From the NCBI RefSeq assembly GCF_900109165.1, contig NZ_FNZF01000002.1, positions 124,001-188,000 on the forward strand: 64,000 bases of DNA. Reading direction: 5' to 3'. The stretch's first letter is position 1, and each line of letters opens with the position of its first letter. Shown here one piece after another: positions 43,611-52,876 of this stretch. Source of the DNA: Bhargavaea ginsengi. GTDB taxonomy: Bacteria > Bacillota > Bacilli > Bacillales_A > Planococcaceae. The translations under genes were made by a program, and so were the position numbers. The notes under the pieces were generated by a model that saw only the letters and a list, made by a program, of their open reading frames with translations, did no database searches and had not been told where the DNA came from.

Positions 43611-44951
43611 TCAGTAGACCGACGTATTCTCACTTGTAATATTCTCAAGAATCTCCTTGACGCGTGCGAGGAACCGTCCTGCAACAAGGCCGTCCAGAAC
43701 ACGGTGGTCAAGTGACAGGCAGAGGTTGACCATGTCGCGCGCCGCGAACATGCCGCCGTCCATGATGACCGGACGCTTGACGATCGATTCCACCTGAAGG
43801 ATCGCTGCCTGAGGATAGTTGATGATTCCCATCGACTGGACAGAACCGAATGAACCGGTGTTGTTTACCGTAAACGTGCCGCCTTGCATCTCCTCGGATT
43901 TCAGCTTGCCGCTCCGGACCTTGTCCGCCAGCTCCTTGATCTCCCGTGCGATGCCTTTGATCGTTTTTTCGTCGGCATCCCTGATGACCGGCACGAACAG
44001 GGCATCCTCGGTTGCGACTGCGATCGAGATGTTGATCGCCTTTTTCTGGATGATCTTGTCGCCCGCCCACATGGAGTTCATCATCGGGAATTCCTTTAGT
44101 GCCTGGGCTACCGCCTTCACAAAGAAGGCGAAATAGGTCACGCCGAAGCCTTCCTTGCCTTTGAACTCGTTTTTGATGGAATCCCGGTACTGGACGAGAC
44201 CCGTCACATCGACTTCGACCATTGTCCAGGCATGCGGCGCTTCCTGTTTGGAACGCAGCATATTGCCCGCGATTGCGCGGCGTACACCGGATACCGGGAT
44301 TTCGATGTCCCCTGCGGCCGTCTGGACACCCGCCGGCTGCCGCACCGGCTGTTTTGCCTGTGCGGGTGCAGCTTCAGGTGTTGCTTGCCCGGAATTGGCT
44401 TCTGCGGGTTCAGGCTGCCGGACATCTGCTTCCTTCGGAATATTCCCCGACTCGATCAGCTGCGTCAGATCCTTCCGGGTGATCCTGCCGCCCCGGCCGG
44501 AACCCTCGACCTGTGAAAGATCGATGCCATGTTCCTGGGAAAGTCGCAGCACGGCGGGTGAATACCTCGCGCCTGACGCATCGGCTTTGGCCGGAGTGGA
44601 AGACCCTCCGGTCCCCGACAGCTTTTCAGGCTGATCGGAGCCGGCAGCCGGCATCTCGTTTGAAGGTTCGCTTTCAGCGGGTGCGGCTTCCGCTTCAGCC
44701 GATGCGCCGCCTTCTGTCTCGATCGTGCAGACAGCTGCCCCGACTTCGAGTGTTTCCCCTTCATCGGCGAGGAGTTCCTTGATGGTTCCTGAGAAGGATG
44801 ACGGGATTTCAGCCGTCACCTTGTCCGTATTGACCTCGGCGAGCGGATCGTACTTCTCGACCGTGTCACCCGGTTTCACGAGCCAGCGTTCGATGGTGCC
44901 TTCTGTCACGCTTTCGCCCAGCTGGGGCATGGTGATTGTCTGTTTCGCCAC
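43611..44951 (-). CDS. bkdB: Branched-chain alpha-keto acid dehydrogenase E2 (dihydrolipoyl acyltransferase)
   Basis: E2 is the core of the complex that makes branched acyl-CoA from branched keto acids. The 446-residue protein has an N-terminal lipoyl domain with the lipoylated lysine in EVNTDKVTAEIPS near residue 44, an Ala/Pro/Glu-rich linker, a peripheral-subunit-binding domain (YSPAVLRLSQEHGIDLSQVEG near residue 130), another linker, and the catalytic domain ending with the active-site LSLDHRVLDGLVAGRFL. The start is GTG, seven bases after GGAGGG. It is the last gene of the bkd operon. Confidence 0.94.
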   Translation of the reverse strand: MAKQTITMPQLGESVTEGTIERWLVKPGDTVEKYDPLAEVNTDKVTAEIPSSFSGTIKELLADEGETLEVGAAVCTIETEGGASAEAEAAPAESEPSNEMPAAGSDQPEKLSGTGGSSTPAKADASGARYSPAVLRLSQEHGIDLSQVEGSGRGGRITRKDLTQLIESGNIPKEADVRQPEPAEANSGQATPEAAPAQAKQPVRQPAGVQTAAGDIEIPVSGVRRAIAGNMLRSKQEAPHAWTMVEVDVTGLVQYRDSIKNEFKGKEGFGVTYFAFFVKAVAQALKEFPMMNSMWAGDKIIQKKAINISIAVATEDALFVPVIRDADEKTIKGIAREIKELADKVRSGKLKSEEMQGGTFTVNNTGSFGSVQSMGIINYPQAAILQVESIVKRPVIMDGGMFAARDMVNLCLSLDHRVLDGLVAGRFLARVKEILENITSENTSVY

Positions 44952-44971
44952 TTGTTAGCCCTCCGTCCGTA

Positions 44972-45955
44972 TCAGAATTCCGCGAGATCGCGCATTGCTT
45001 TCTCGACCTTGTCCGGATTGATCATGAAGTATTTTTCCATTGTCGGTGCATATGGCATCGCCGGGACATCAGGGCCGGCAAGGCGCTGGATCGGTGCATC
45101 CAGATCGAACAGGCACTCTTCGGCGATAATGGCCGCCACTTCACTCATGATGCTGCCTTCCTTGTTGTCTTCCGTGACAAGAAGTACTTTGCCCGTCTTC
45201 GATGCAGCTTCGACAATGGCTTCCCGGTCTAGCGGATAAACCGTTCTGAGATCGAGGATATGTGCGGAAATGCCGTCTTCGGCTAGCCGTTCGGCTGCCT
45301 GCAGAGCGAAATGCACCGCCAGCCCGTATGTGATGACCGTGATGTCTTCGCCTTCGCGCTTGATGTCAGCTTTTCCGATCGGGATGGTGTAATCCTCGTC
45401 CGGAACTTCGCCTTTGATCAGCCGGTACGCACGTTTGTGCTCGAAGAACAGGACCGGATCGTCGTCGCGGATAGCTGCCTTCAGAAGACCTTTGGCATCG
45501 TAAGGCGTCGAAGGGATGACAATCTTGAGTCCCGGCTGGTTGGCAAATACCGCTTCCACGGACTGCGAATGATAGAGTGCGCCGTGGACTCCGCCTCCGA
45601 ACGGGGCACGTACGACAATCGGGCAATGCCAGTCATTATTTGAGCGGTAACGGATCCGTGCCGCTTCCGAAATGATCTGGTTGACCGCCGGCATGATAAA
45701 GTCTGCAAACTGCATTTCAGCAATGGGTCGCATGCCATACATGGCCGCACCGATTCCGACCCCTGCGATTGCAGATTCGGCGAGCGGCGCATCAATGACG
45801 CGCTCTTCCCCGAACTGGTCATAGAGCCCCTGTGTCGCCTTGAAGACCCCGCCCTTTTTTCCGACGTCCTCGCCCAGGATGAAGACGTTTTCGTCACGCT
45901 CCATCTCTTCTTTCATCGCGAGCGTAATGGCATCGATATAAGAACGTACTGCCAT
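44972..45955 (-). CDS. bkdAB: Branched-chain alpha-keto acid dehydrogenase E1 beta subunit
   Basis: With E1 alpha this subunit forms the thiamine-diphosphate decarboxylase of the complex. The 327-residue protein begins MAVRSYIDAITLAMKEEMER, with FILGEDVGKKGGVFKATQGL near residue 26, ESAIAGVGIGAAMYGMRPI near residue 60 and a VRAPFGGGVHGALYHSQS loop near residue 113, all typical of E1 beta. Its ATG overlaps the E1 alpha stop (TAATG), so expression is coupled. Confidence 0.95.
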   Translation of the reverse strand: MAVRSYIDAITLAMKEEMERDENVFILGEDVGKKGGVFKATQGLYDQFGEERVIDAPLAESAIAGVGIGAAMYGMRPIAEMQFADFIMPAVNQIISEAARIRYRSNNDWHCPIVVRAPFGGGVHGALYHSQSVEAVFANQPGLKIVIPSTPYDAKGLLKAAIRDDDPVLFFEHKRAYRLIKGEVPDEDYTIPIGKADIKREGEDITVITYGLAVHFALQAAERLAEDGISAHILDLRTVYPLDREAIVEAASKTGKVLLVTEDNKEGSIMSEVAAIIAEECLFDLDAPIQRLAGPDVPAMPYAPTMEKYFMINPDKVEKAMRDLAEF

Positions 45956-46962
45956 TATTCATCCCCTCCTTGTTCCGCATACACGTATTTCAGCGCTTCT
46001 TCCGGTTCTGCATAAGGAGCTGCTTCCGCATAGTCCGTCGCTTCATTGACAGTCTGCTTCACGCGTTCTTCCATTTCCTTCTCTGTTTCCTCGTCCAGAA
46101 CGCCAGCTTCCTTCAGATAAGCAGCAAACCGCGGTATCGGATCTTTCTCGCGCTCTGCCTTCAGGTCTTCATCCGAGCGGTACGCACGGTGATCGTCATC
46201 CGACGAGTGGGCAGTCAGCCGGTAGCAGATGGTTTCGACGAGTGTTGGGCCCTCACCTGAACGTGCGCGGTCGGCGGCTTCTTTGACGACTTGATAGACG
46301 GCAAGCGGGTCTGTTCCGTCTACTGTAAATCCAGGCATTCCGTAACCCGGCGCACGATCTGAAACATTTTCGCAGGCCAGCTGTTTCTCGAGTGGGACCG
46401 AGATCGCGTACTTGTTGTTTTCGACCATGATGATGGTCGGAAGTTTATGGACACCCGCGAAGTTGGCCCCCTCATGGAAGTCACCCTGGTTGGAAGACCC
46501 TTCACCCAGGGTCACGAAGGTGATGAAATCTTTTTTCTTGATCTTGCCTGCCAGTGCCACTCCGACCGCATGCGGCAGTTGTGTCGTAACAGGGGAAGAT
46601 CCTGTGAGGATTCTGTTCTTTTTCTGGCCAAAATGGCCCGGCATCTGCCGGCCGCCGGAGTTCGGGTCCTCGGCTTTTGCGAAGGCACTCAGCATCAGAT
46701 CCTTCGGCGTCATGCCGAAATGGAGGACGACGCCCATGTCCCGGTAATACGGGGCGATGTAGTCTTTTTCTGCATCAAGCGCGAATGCCGCGCCGACCTG
46801 GGCAGCTTCCTGGCCCTGGCAGGAAATGACGAACGGGATCTTGCCTGAGCGGTTCAGCAGCCACATGCGTTCATCGAGCCTTCGGGCAGTCAGCATCGTC
46901 TCGTACATGCGCAGAACATCCTCATTGGAAAGGCCAAGCTGTTCATGACGGTTGTTGGTCAT
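45955..46962 (-). CDS. bkdAA: Branched-chain alpha-keto acid dehydrogenase E1 alpha subunit
   Basis: The 335-residue protein carries the thiamine-diphosphate motif: FVTLGEGSSNQGDFHEGANFAG (GDG-type start, here GEG) near residue 148 through VENNKYAISVP near residue 180. It also shows CQGQEAAQVGAAFAL near residue 48, the regulatory loop YRLTAHSSDDDHRAYR near residue 250, and a typical length. It sits between lpdV and bkdAB with a strong GAGGGGG ribosome site. Confidence 0.95.
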   Translation of the reverse strand: MTNNRHEQLGLSNEDVLRMYETMLTARRLDERMWLLNRSGKIPFVISCQGQEAAQVGAAFALDAEKDYIAPYYRDMGVVLHFGMTPKDLMLSAFAKAEDPNSGGRQMPGHFGQKKNRILTGSSPVTTQLPHAVGVALAGKIKKKDFITFVTLGEGSSNQGDFHEGANFAGVHKLPTIIMVENNKYAISVPLEKQLACENVSDRAPGYGMPGFTVDGTDPLAVYQVVKEAADRARSGEGPTLVETICYRLTAHSSDDDHRAYRSDEDLKAEREKDPIPRFAAYLKEAGVLDEETEKEMEERVKQTVNEATDYAEAAPYAEPEEALKYVYAEQGGDE

Positions 46963-46983
46963 CTTTCGGTTTCCCCCTCTTGT

Positions 46984-48411
46984 TTACATATGGATGGCCT
47001 TGCCGTCGACGGCAAGTGCCGCCTCACCCATCACTTCACTCAGGGAAGGGTGCGGGTGGACAAGGGACGCGACTTCCCAAGGCGTTGCATCGAGCACTTT
47101 CGCAAGTCCCGCCTCAGAAATCATATCGGTGACATGCGGCCCGATCATATGGATGCCGAGGATATCATCGGTTTCCTTGTCGGCAACGATTTTCACGAAG
47201 CCTTCGGACTCCCCGTGGACCAGTGCCTTGCCGATGGCCTTAAACGGGAATTTCCCGATTTTCACAGAGAATCCCCGTTCTTTGGCCTGCTGCTCCGTGA
47301 TGCCGACCGATGCCGCCTCCGGACTCGAATAGATGCACTTTGGCACCATGTCGGGATCGACGGGATGTGCATCAGTCCTGGCGATATGCTCGACCGCCGC
47401 TATCCCTTCGTGGGAAGCCACATGGGCAAGCTGGAGACCGCCGATCACGTCCCCGATCGCATAAATATGGGACTCCTTTGTCTGGTACGTGTTTTTGACT
47501 TTGATGAAACCGCGATCCAGCTCAATATCGGTGTTTTCCAGTCCGATTCCTTCAGTGTTGGCCTGCCGGCCGACGCTGACAAGCACCTTTTCCGCGGTGA
47601 ACGTTTCCGTACCTTCGCCGATTTTCGCGTCAATGGAGACGGAGCCTGTGTGTTTATTCAGGGAGTCGGGAAGCACTTCTGCGGAAGTCACAAAACGGAT
47701 GCCTCGTTTTTTCAGCAACTTCTCCATTTCCCGTGAAATGTCCGCATCCTCTGTCGGAAGGATCCTGTCGGCATATTCGACGACAGTGACATCCACGCCG
47801 AAGTCATTCAGCATGGATGCCCACTCGATTCCGATGACACCGCCACCGATAATAACGATTGATGTAGGCAACTGTTCAAGAGCAAGCGCTTCGTCTGATG
47901 TCAGGACGTCCTTCCCGTCTATTTGAAGGCCTGGAAGCGAACGCGGCCTGGAACCTGTTGCAACAATTACGTTTTGGGGGATGAGGATGTCATTTTCCCT
48001 TCCGTCCTCGTATTCGACCGAAATCGTGCCGGGCATCGGAGAAAAGATGGACGGTCCAAGAATCCTTCCGATGCCTTCATATACATCGATCTTCCCTTTT
48101 TTCATCAATCCCCGAACCCCGTTGTGCAGGCCGTCGACAATCGATTGCTTGCGCTGCTGCACCCGGTCGAATGCAAGTGAAACCTTACCGGTAACGACAC
48201 CGAATGAATCGGCTTCATCTTTGGCAAGACGGTACACTTCCGCACTGCGGAGCAACGCTTTGGATGGGATACAGCCGCGGTGAAGGCAGGTGCCTCCGAG
48301 CTTGCCCTTTTCCACCACAGCGGTCTTCAGGCCAAGCTGAGCGGAACGGATGGCGGCGACATAGCCGCCTGTGCCGCCTCCAAGAATGACGACATCATAT
48401 TCAAGAGCCAT
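46984..48411 (-). CDS. lpdV: Dihydrolipoamide dehydrogenase (E3)
   Basis: E3 reoxidises the dihydrolipoyl groups of E2 and passes electrons to NAD. The 475-residue flavoprotein has the FAD motif VVILGGGTGGYVAAIRSAQLG, the redox disulfide in GGTCLHRGCIPSKALLRSA near residue 39, an NAD motif IVIIGGGVIGIEWASM near residue 182, YAIGDVIGGLQLAHVASHEG near residue 315, and the active-site histidine in VHPHPSLSEVMGEA. It follows bcd in the bkd operon, so it serves that complex. Confidence 0.94.
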   Translation of the reverse strand: MALEYDVVILGGGTGGYVAAIRSAQLGLKTAVVEKGKLGGTCLHRGCIPSKALLRSAEVYRLAKDEADSFGVVTGKVSLAFDRVQQRKQSIVDGLHNGVRGLMKKGKIDVYEGIGRILGPSIFSPMPGTISVEYEDGRENDILIPQNVIVATGSRPRSLPGLQIDGKDVLTSDEALALEQLPTSIVIIGGGVIGIEWASMLNDFGVDVTVVEYADRILPTEDADISREMEKLLKKRGIRFVTSAEVLPDSLNKHTGSVSIDAKIGEGTETFTAEKVLVSVGRQANTEGIGLENTDIELDRGFIKVKNTYQTKESHIYAIGDVIGGLQLAHVASHEGIAAVEHIARTDAHPVDPDMVPKCIYSSPEAASVGITEQQAKERGFSVKIGKFPFKAIGKALVHGESEGFVKIVADKETDDILGIHMIGPHVTDMISEAGLAKVLDATPWEVASLVHPHPSLSEVMGEAALAVDGKAIHM

Positions 48412-48456
48412 TGGATGGCCTCCTTTTTTCTATGGATCTGCAAGTCCTGTTACAGG

Positions 48457-49554
48457 TCATCGGCGATGAAGCGTATCCTTGCCGTTTCGGAGAAATTGGC
48501 CGCGGGCTTTTGCGATATTCGTGATTCGTTCTTCGGCGAGGCGGTCCGCTGCCGCGTAGGATGGGATACCGTCACGTTTCGAGATTTCAAATACTTTTGC
48601 AATCGTGTCATAGATTTTCTCAACCTTTTTCATCGCACGCTCGCGGTTGTAGCCTTCCAGTTCATCAGCTACATTAATGACGCCGCCTGCGTTGATAATG
48701 TAGTCCGGCGCATAGACGATGCCCATCTCATGGATGCGGTCACCATGTTCCGGTGTTTTCAGTTGGTTGTTAGCGGAACCTGCGATGACTTTCGCCTTCA
48801 ACTGAGGGATCGTTTCGTCATTGATGGTCGCACCAAGCGCACACGGCGCATAAATGTCGCAGTCAACACCGTAGATGTCATTGATTCCGACCGCTTCCGC
48901 CCCAAATTCTTCCACTGCGCGGCGTACGGCTTCATCGTTGATATCCGTTACGATCAGTTTCGCGCCTTCTTCATGCAGATGGCGGCATAGTGTAAAGGCC
49001 ACGTTGCCGACGCCTTGGACTGCAACCGTCTTTCCTTCCAGGGAATCAGAACCGAAAGCCTCTTTTGCAGCCGCCTTCATTCCCCGGTAAACCCCGTATG
49101 CCGTAACCGGGGACGGGTTGCCGGAAGAGCCTTCGTGCGTTGGGGAGATGCCTGTGACAAAATCGGTCTCCTGATGGATGATGTCCATATCCCCTTCTGT
49201 TGTCCCTACATCTTCTGCAGTGATGTAGCGGCCGTTGAGGCCCTGGATATAGCGGCCGAATGCACGAAACATCTCTTCATTCTTGTCAGTTTTCGGGTTT
49301 CCGATGATCACGGTTTTGCCGCCGCCCAGGTTCAGTCCTGCAGCGGCATTTTTATAGGTCATGCCTTTTGCAAGGCGGAGGGCATCGATGACTGCTTCTT
49401 CCTCCGTCGCATACGTCCACATCCTTGCTCCTCCGAGTGCAGGGCCGAGCGTCGTGTCATGGATGGCGATGATCGCCTTTAGTCCGGATGTTTTGTCCTG
49501 GCAGAACACCACTTGTTCGTAATCGCTTTCTTCTAGGTAGCTAAACAGTTCCAT
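48457..49554 (-). CDS. bcd: Leucine dehydrogenase
   Basis: The enzyme deaminates leucine, valine and isoleucine to the keto acids used by the bkd complex. The 365-residue protein begins [20 protein letters not shown] and has the active-site lysine in [20 protein letters not shown] near residue 75, [13 protein letters not shown] near residue 110, an NAD Rossmann motif [17 protein letters not shown] near residue 175, and [14 protein letters not shown] near residue 235. The ATG at 49554 lies nine bases after AAGGAGG. It directly follows the regulator gene, with no ptb gene between. Confidence 0.95.
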   Translation of the reverse strand: MELFSYLEESDYEQVVFCQDKTSGLKAIIAIHDTTLGPALGGARMWTYATEEEAVIDALRLAKGMTYKNAAAGLNLGGGKTVIIGNPKTDKNEEMFRAFGRYIQGLNGRYITAEDVGTTEGDMDIIHQETDFVTGISPTHEGSSGNPSPVTAYGVYRGMKAAAKEAFGSDSLEGKTVAVQGVGNVAFTLCRHLHEEGAKLIVTDINDEAVRRAVEEFGAEAVGINDIYGVDCDIYAPCALGATINDETIPQLKAKVIAGSANNQLKTPEHGDRIHEMGIVYAPDYIINAGGVINVADELEGYNRERAMKKVEKIYDTIAKVFEISKRDGIPSYAAADRLAEERITNIAKARGQFLRNGKDTLHRR

Positions 49555-49588
49555 CTTCATTCTCCTCCTTGGTGATAGGTCGGGCCGG

Positions 49589-51604
49589 TCACACCAGCCG
49601 GTGCTTTTCCAGTTTGTAATATAGGGTGCGGACAGATATTCCGAGTTGCCGGGCGGCATCGGATTTGTTCCCTCCGCAGTTTGTAAGCGCTTCCTTTAAG
49701 ATCAGGCGTTCATGGGCATCCAGCTGTTCTGCCAGAGTGCCTTCTGTACCGCTTCCTTCTGCCTGGAATACGGCGGAAAGGTCAGCTTTTCCGAGCAATT
49801 TGTCAGTGGGTTTCATAAAGATGAGAGCACGGCTGATGACATTTTCCAGCTCCCGTACGTTGCCGGGCCAGTTGTGTTGTCTGAGCAGTCCTGCGGCATC
49901 TTCGGTGATTTCCGAGACCGAACGTCCCAGATCCCGGTTCAGCTTTGGCAGCAGTTTTTCTGCAAGAAGCTTGATATCCCCTTTGCGGTGACGCAACGGT
50001 GGAATGTGGACAGGCATCCGGTTCAGACGGTGGAACAGGTCTTCACGAAACTTTCCTTCCTTCATGAGCTTTTCAAGATTCCGGTTGGTCGCAACGATGA
50101 CCCTGAGGGAAACCGAAACGGGCCTGCTGCCGCCGGCACGGAAGAATTCGTTTTCTTCGAGCACTCTTAGAAGGGCGACCTGGACATCCATCGGCAGCTC
50201 ACCGATCTCGTCGATAAACAACGTCCCGCCATGCGCTTCCTCAAAAAGCCCTTCTGTAATTTCTGGAACACCGTCACCTGCAGGCTCTTCTGCACCGAAA
50301 AGTTCCTGTGACAGCCGCTCTTCAGGAATCGCGGAGCAATTGACGCGGACAAAGTTCTCTTTTCCCGCCTCATGGTGGATGGCCTGGGCAAACACTTCCT
50401 TGCCGGTGCCCGATTCTCCCCGCAGCAAGATCGGAAGCGGCAGGGTGGATGCGAGCCTTGCCTGCTGGATCGCCAATTGCATGTCCGGAGATTCGCCTGC
50501 CAGGTCCTCAAATGTATAGCGGGTTTCCAGGGAGCGGATAATGCGGCGGGCATGGTCAAGTTCATCGGCAAGCTCCCGCATTTCAGTCAGGTCATGAATG
50601 ATCCCGATGCTCCCTTTCAGCTCGTCACCGACAAGGACCGGGGCCACGTTGACGACGACTTCCCTTGCCGCCGGGCCGACTCGCATCCGAACGCCCCGGA
50701 TTGGACGTCCGGTTTCCAGTACCTTCATGTGGATACTTTCACCCTCGGTGATATCGACTGTGGCCGGCTTGCCGATGACATCTGCATCGGTAAGGCCGGT
50801 CAGCCGGGTGTAGGCCGGGTTGATCATGATGCCCCGGCCTTTTTCGTCAACGACAGAGATGGCGTCATCGCTGGAATGGATGATGGCCTCCAGCATGGAT
50901 TGGATTTCTTTCAGGTTGGTAATTTCCTCGGCGAGTTCCACCACTCCGGTAATATCCCGGAAAACGGCGAACGCGCCGGCACGATTGCCGGACGTATCAT
51001 TGATCGGCCGTCTGGACGTCACGACCCGGGTGCCGTTTGTAAGTGTCAGTTCACGGTTCAGCTCCGGTATTCCTGTCTTTGCGACATGGAGCAGATTGCT
51101 GTCCGGAATCACATCGAGGATATGGCGGCCGAGTGCGCTCCGCACCGGTGTGCCGGTGATCAGAGAGGCGCTGCGGTTAAAGAACCGGATCACTCCATCC
51201 CCGTCTGTCCCGATCATTCCCTCGTCAAGCGAGTCGAAAATCATCTTGTTCCGGTGTGTCTCGGAACGCAGCCGCTCGATGTATGCGGTGTTTTCCTCAA
51301 GCAGGCTGACGAGCAGCTTGGCGATCGTGCCGGGAATCAGCACCGCGTGCGCGGGCCTGGCCTTCAGCAACTCTCCAAACACACCCTGTTCACCGGTTAC
51401 ATCAAAAATCATATGAAGATCATTTGTGATAAGGGGGCGCCAGTCTGCGCCGTGCGGAATGCCGTTTTCCTCTGCGATCAGGATGCCGGGGGCTTCCGGA
51501 TTCGGGTCGACAATTCCCGTGACGTTCATATAGTCGAGATGCAGAAGAAGCTGCAATATGGCTGTGCCGCCGGCGCCGGCCCCTACGACCAATACATTCT
51601 GCAA
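49589..51604 (-). CDS. BkdR-type transcriptional regulator with AAA+ domain lacking the GAFTGA motif
   Basis: The 671-residue protein has an N-terminal Rossmann-like domain ([20 protein letters not shown]), two PAS-type sensor domains (about 120-230 and 235-345), a sigma-54-activator AAA+ domain (Walker [17 protein letters not shown] near residue 395, [13 protein letters not shown] near residue 460) and a Fis-type HTH ([22 protein letters not shown]). In place of the GAFTGA loop that contacts sigma-54 it reads [20 protein letters not shown]. It precedes bcd by 35 bases and is the counterpart of B. subtilis BkdR. The start is TTG with a poorly spaced RBS. It probably controls the bkd operon, but perhaps not through sigma-54. 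Confidence 0.82.
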   Translation of the reverse strand: MQNVLVVGAGAGGTAILQLLLHLDYMNVTGIVDPNPEAPGILIAEENGIPHGADWRPLITNDLHMIFDVTGEQGVFGELLKARPAHAVLIPGTIAKLLVSLLEENTAYIERLRSETHRNKMIFDSLDEGMIGTDGDGVIRFFNRSASLITGTPVRSALGRHILDVIPDSNLLHVAKTGIPELNRELTLTNGTRVVTSRRPINDTSGNRAGAFAVFRDITGVVELAEEITNLKEIQSMLEAIIHSSDDAISVVDEKGRGIMINPAYTRLTGLTDADVIGKPATVDITEGESIHMKVLETGRPIRGVRMRVGPAAREVVVNVAPVLVGDELKGSIGIIHDLTEMRELADELDHARRIIRSLETRYTFEDLAGESPDMQLAIQQARLASTLPLPILLRGESGTGKEVFAQAIHHEAGKENFVRVNCSAIPEERLSQELFGAEEPAGDGVPEITEGLFEEAHGGTLFIDEIGELPMDVQVALLRVLEENEFFRAGGSRPVSVSLRVIVATNRNLEKLMKEGKFREDLFHRLNRMPVHIPPLRHRKGDIKLLAEKLLPKLNRDLGRSVSEITEDAAGLLRQHNWPGNVRELENVISRALIFMKPTDKLLGKADLSAVFQAEGSGTEGTLAEQLDAHERLILKEALTNCGGNKSDAARQLGISVRTLYYKLEKHRLV

Positions 51605-51631
51605 AATCCTTCAGGCCCTTCTAGAGATTTG

Positions 51632-51645
51632 TGCAATGCTTTGCA
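51632..51645. promoter_or_regulatory. Inverted repeat TGCAA-N4-TTGCA near the bkd regulator promoter
   Basis: TGCAATGCTTTGCA lies just downstream of the -10 box of the regulator's promoter, where a repressor would block transcription. A candidate operator, perhaps for the regulator itself or for a branched-chain amino acid sensor. Motif level only. Confidence 0.4.
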
Positions 51646-51656
51646 TAATCAGCTTT

Positions 51657-51685
51657 ATCATACCTGATAGCGGTCTTCTTGACAA
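51657..51685 (-). promoter_or_regulatory. Sigma-A-like promoter of the bkd regulator and operon
   Basis: On the minus strand TTGTCA (51685-51680) and TATGAT (51662-51657) are separated by 17 bases. No TGGCAC-N5-TTGCA type -24/-12 element was found upstream of the regulator or in the 34 bases before bcd. Confidence 0.6.
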
Positions 51686-51735
51686 TCCTCTTGTTGAAAA
51701 GGAAAATATAACTCGAGAGAAAGGGAGAGATCATC

Positions 51736-51975
51736 ATGCAGCGGCTTGCCGCCTTTATCGTCCTGCTGATCCCGGGCATCGGTGCCGCATGGGGCATCAA
51801 GCTCATGCGCGATGCCATGTTTGGCGTGCAGGCATCGGCGTTTCCCGTCTGGCTCCAGTTCCTGTTCGGCCTCATTGTCCTGATTCTTTGTATCGGGTTC
51901 TTCGCGGGGTTCCTATACAGGCGTGACCAGCGAAACGGAAAAATACCGAAAGATCGCTTTAAGCGCAAAAACTAA
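51736..51975 (+). CDS. DUF2627-family membrane protein (YqzF-like)
   Basis: The 79-residue protein has two membrane helices (FIVLLIPGIGAAWGIKLM and FGLIVLILCIGFFAGFLY) and a basic tail (RRDQRNGKIPKDRFKRK). It matches DUF2627/YqzF, which in B. subtilis also lies between the bkd regulator and the glycerophosphodiester phosphodiesterase gene. GGGAG precedes the ATG. Function unknown. A strong terminator follows. Confidence 0.8.
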   Translation: MQRLAAFIVLLIPGIGAAWGIKLMRDAMFGVQASAFPVWLQFLFGLIVLILCIGFFAGFLYRRDQRNGKIPKDRFKRKN

Positions 51976-52009
51976 AGGTTCCTGACATTATTGTCAGGAA
52001 CCTTTTTGC
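51973..52009 (+). terminator. Bidirectional terminator between yqzF-like and glpQ-like genes
   Basis: AAAGGTTCCTGACA and TGTCAGGAACCTTT form a 14-bp stem around a TTAT-type loop, followed by a T-run, between convergent genes. Confidence 0.9.
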
Positions 52010-52713
52010 ATCGCTTTTTTGACCGTGTCCGGGTAATCCGTGATCCATCCGCGGATGAATGCCTCAGGTTTCGGAATGAAGGGCTCGGTGCCGTCCACTC
52101 CGTATACCCTTGCGAATTTGCCATCGCGCTCGATGGCGCCGAGATATTTGCCGGACCAGAGCCGCTTGTGGATGTGGAATCCGTCTGCACTGCCGTACAT
52201 GCCCAAGTTGTCCCAGCGGGTTTTCTTTGTGGCGATCAGCGCAGTCTCTGCTCCCGGATCTTCCTGCTTCACCCTCATAAGAAGAGGATAATGGAAAGAG
52301 GAAAAATGGATGTCCGGATAGCCCTTGGCGGCATTCACAACCTTTGCGACGGCTTCCGGGCGATCAAGGAACGTTTCCTTTAATTCAATATTTAGCGCAG
52401 GGCTGCCCGATAACCTGGCCCATTCAAAAAACTCTGTAACCGTCATCGCCGGCTTCCCGAGAAGCCGCTTCCATCGATTCCGGCCGATTCTCAGTTTCCT
52501 GACTTCTTCCAAAGTCAGCTCCGTAATGAACCGGCGGGTACCCGTGACACGGTACAGGTCGGCATCGTGGATGATGACGGGAACCCCGTCTTTCGTCAGC
52601 TGAACGTCCGTCTCGATGCCGTCTGCTCCGAGTCCGATCGCTTTTTCGAATGCCCGAAGTGTATTTTCAAAGGCGTATCCCGAAGCTCCCCTGTGTGCAT
52701 ACACTTTCCTCAT
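51994..52713 (-). CDS. Glycerophosphodiester phosphodiesterase (YqiK-like)
   Basis: The enzyme hydrolyses glycerophosphodiesters to glycerol-3-phosphate and an alcohol. The 239-residue protein begins MRKVYAHRGASGYAFENT, with the catalytic histidine and metal residues in AHRGAS and ENT, ETDVQLTKDGVPVIIHDADL near residue 36-55 containing the second catalytic histidine, and ALNIELKE near residue 115. There is no signal peptide, so it should act in the cytoplasm. ATG 52713 is preferred over a GTG three codons upstream. Position matches B. subtilis yqiK. Confidence 0.88.
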   Translation of the reverse strand: MRKVYAHRGASGYAFENTLRAFEKAIGLGADGIETDVQLTKDGVPVIIHDADLYRVTGTRRFITELTLEEVRKLRIGRNRWKRLLGKPAMTVTEFFEWARLSGSPALNIELKETFLDRPEAVAKVVNAAKGYPDIHFSSFHYPLLMRVKQEDPGAETALIATKKTRWDNLGMYGSADGFHIHKRLWSGKYLGAIERDGKFARVYGVDGTEPFIPKPEAFIRGWITDYPDTVKKAMQKGS

Positions 52714-52811
52714 GCGCCCCACCCTTTCTGCATCTCCTTACTTTTTGTTTCCCGTAACAGGGCACCCGAAACGGATTCCACTCCGGAGGAAATGCCTTAC
52801 TTACTATAAAC

Positions 52812-52845
52812 GAAGAAAGCCGCCCGGGGTTCCGGGCGGCTGTTC
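52812..52845 (-). terminator. Terminator of spo0A
   Basis: AGCCGCCCGG and CCGGGCGGCT form a ten-bp stem around a GGTT loop, followed on the minus strand by TTTCTTC, about 30 bases beyond the spo0A stop. Confidence 0.85.
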
Positions 52846-52876
52846 CGGCAAGTGCCGGTATGAATGCGGTTTACTT

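Noticed and set aside
49555-49588. Sigma-54 promoter before bcd
   Set aside because: The 34-base gap only holds a ribosome site; no TGGCAC-N5-TTGCA element can be seen.
50372-51667. Plus-strand open frame opposite the bkd regulator
   Set aside because: Antisense shadow; no ribosome site or recognisable domain.
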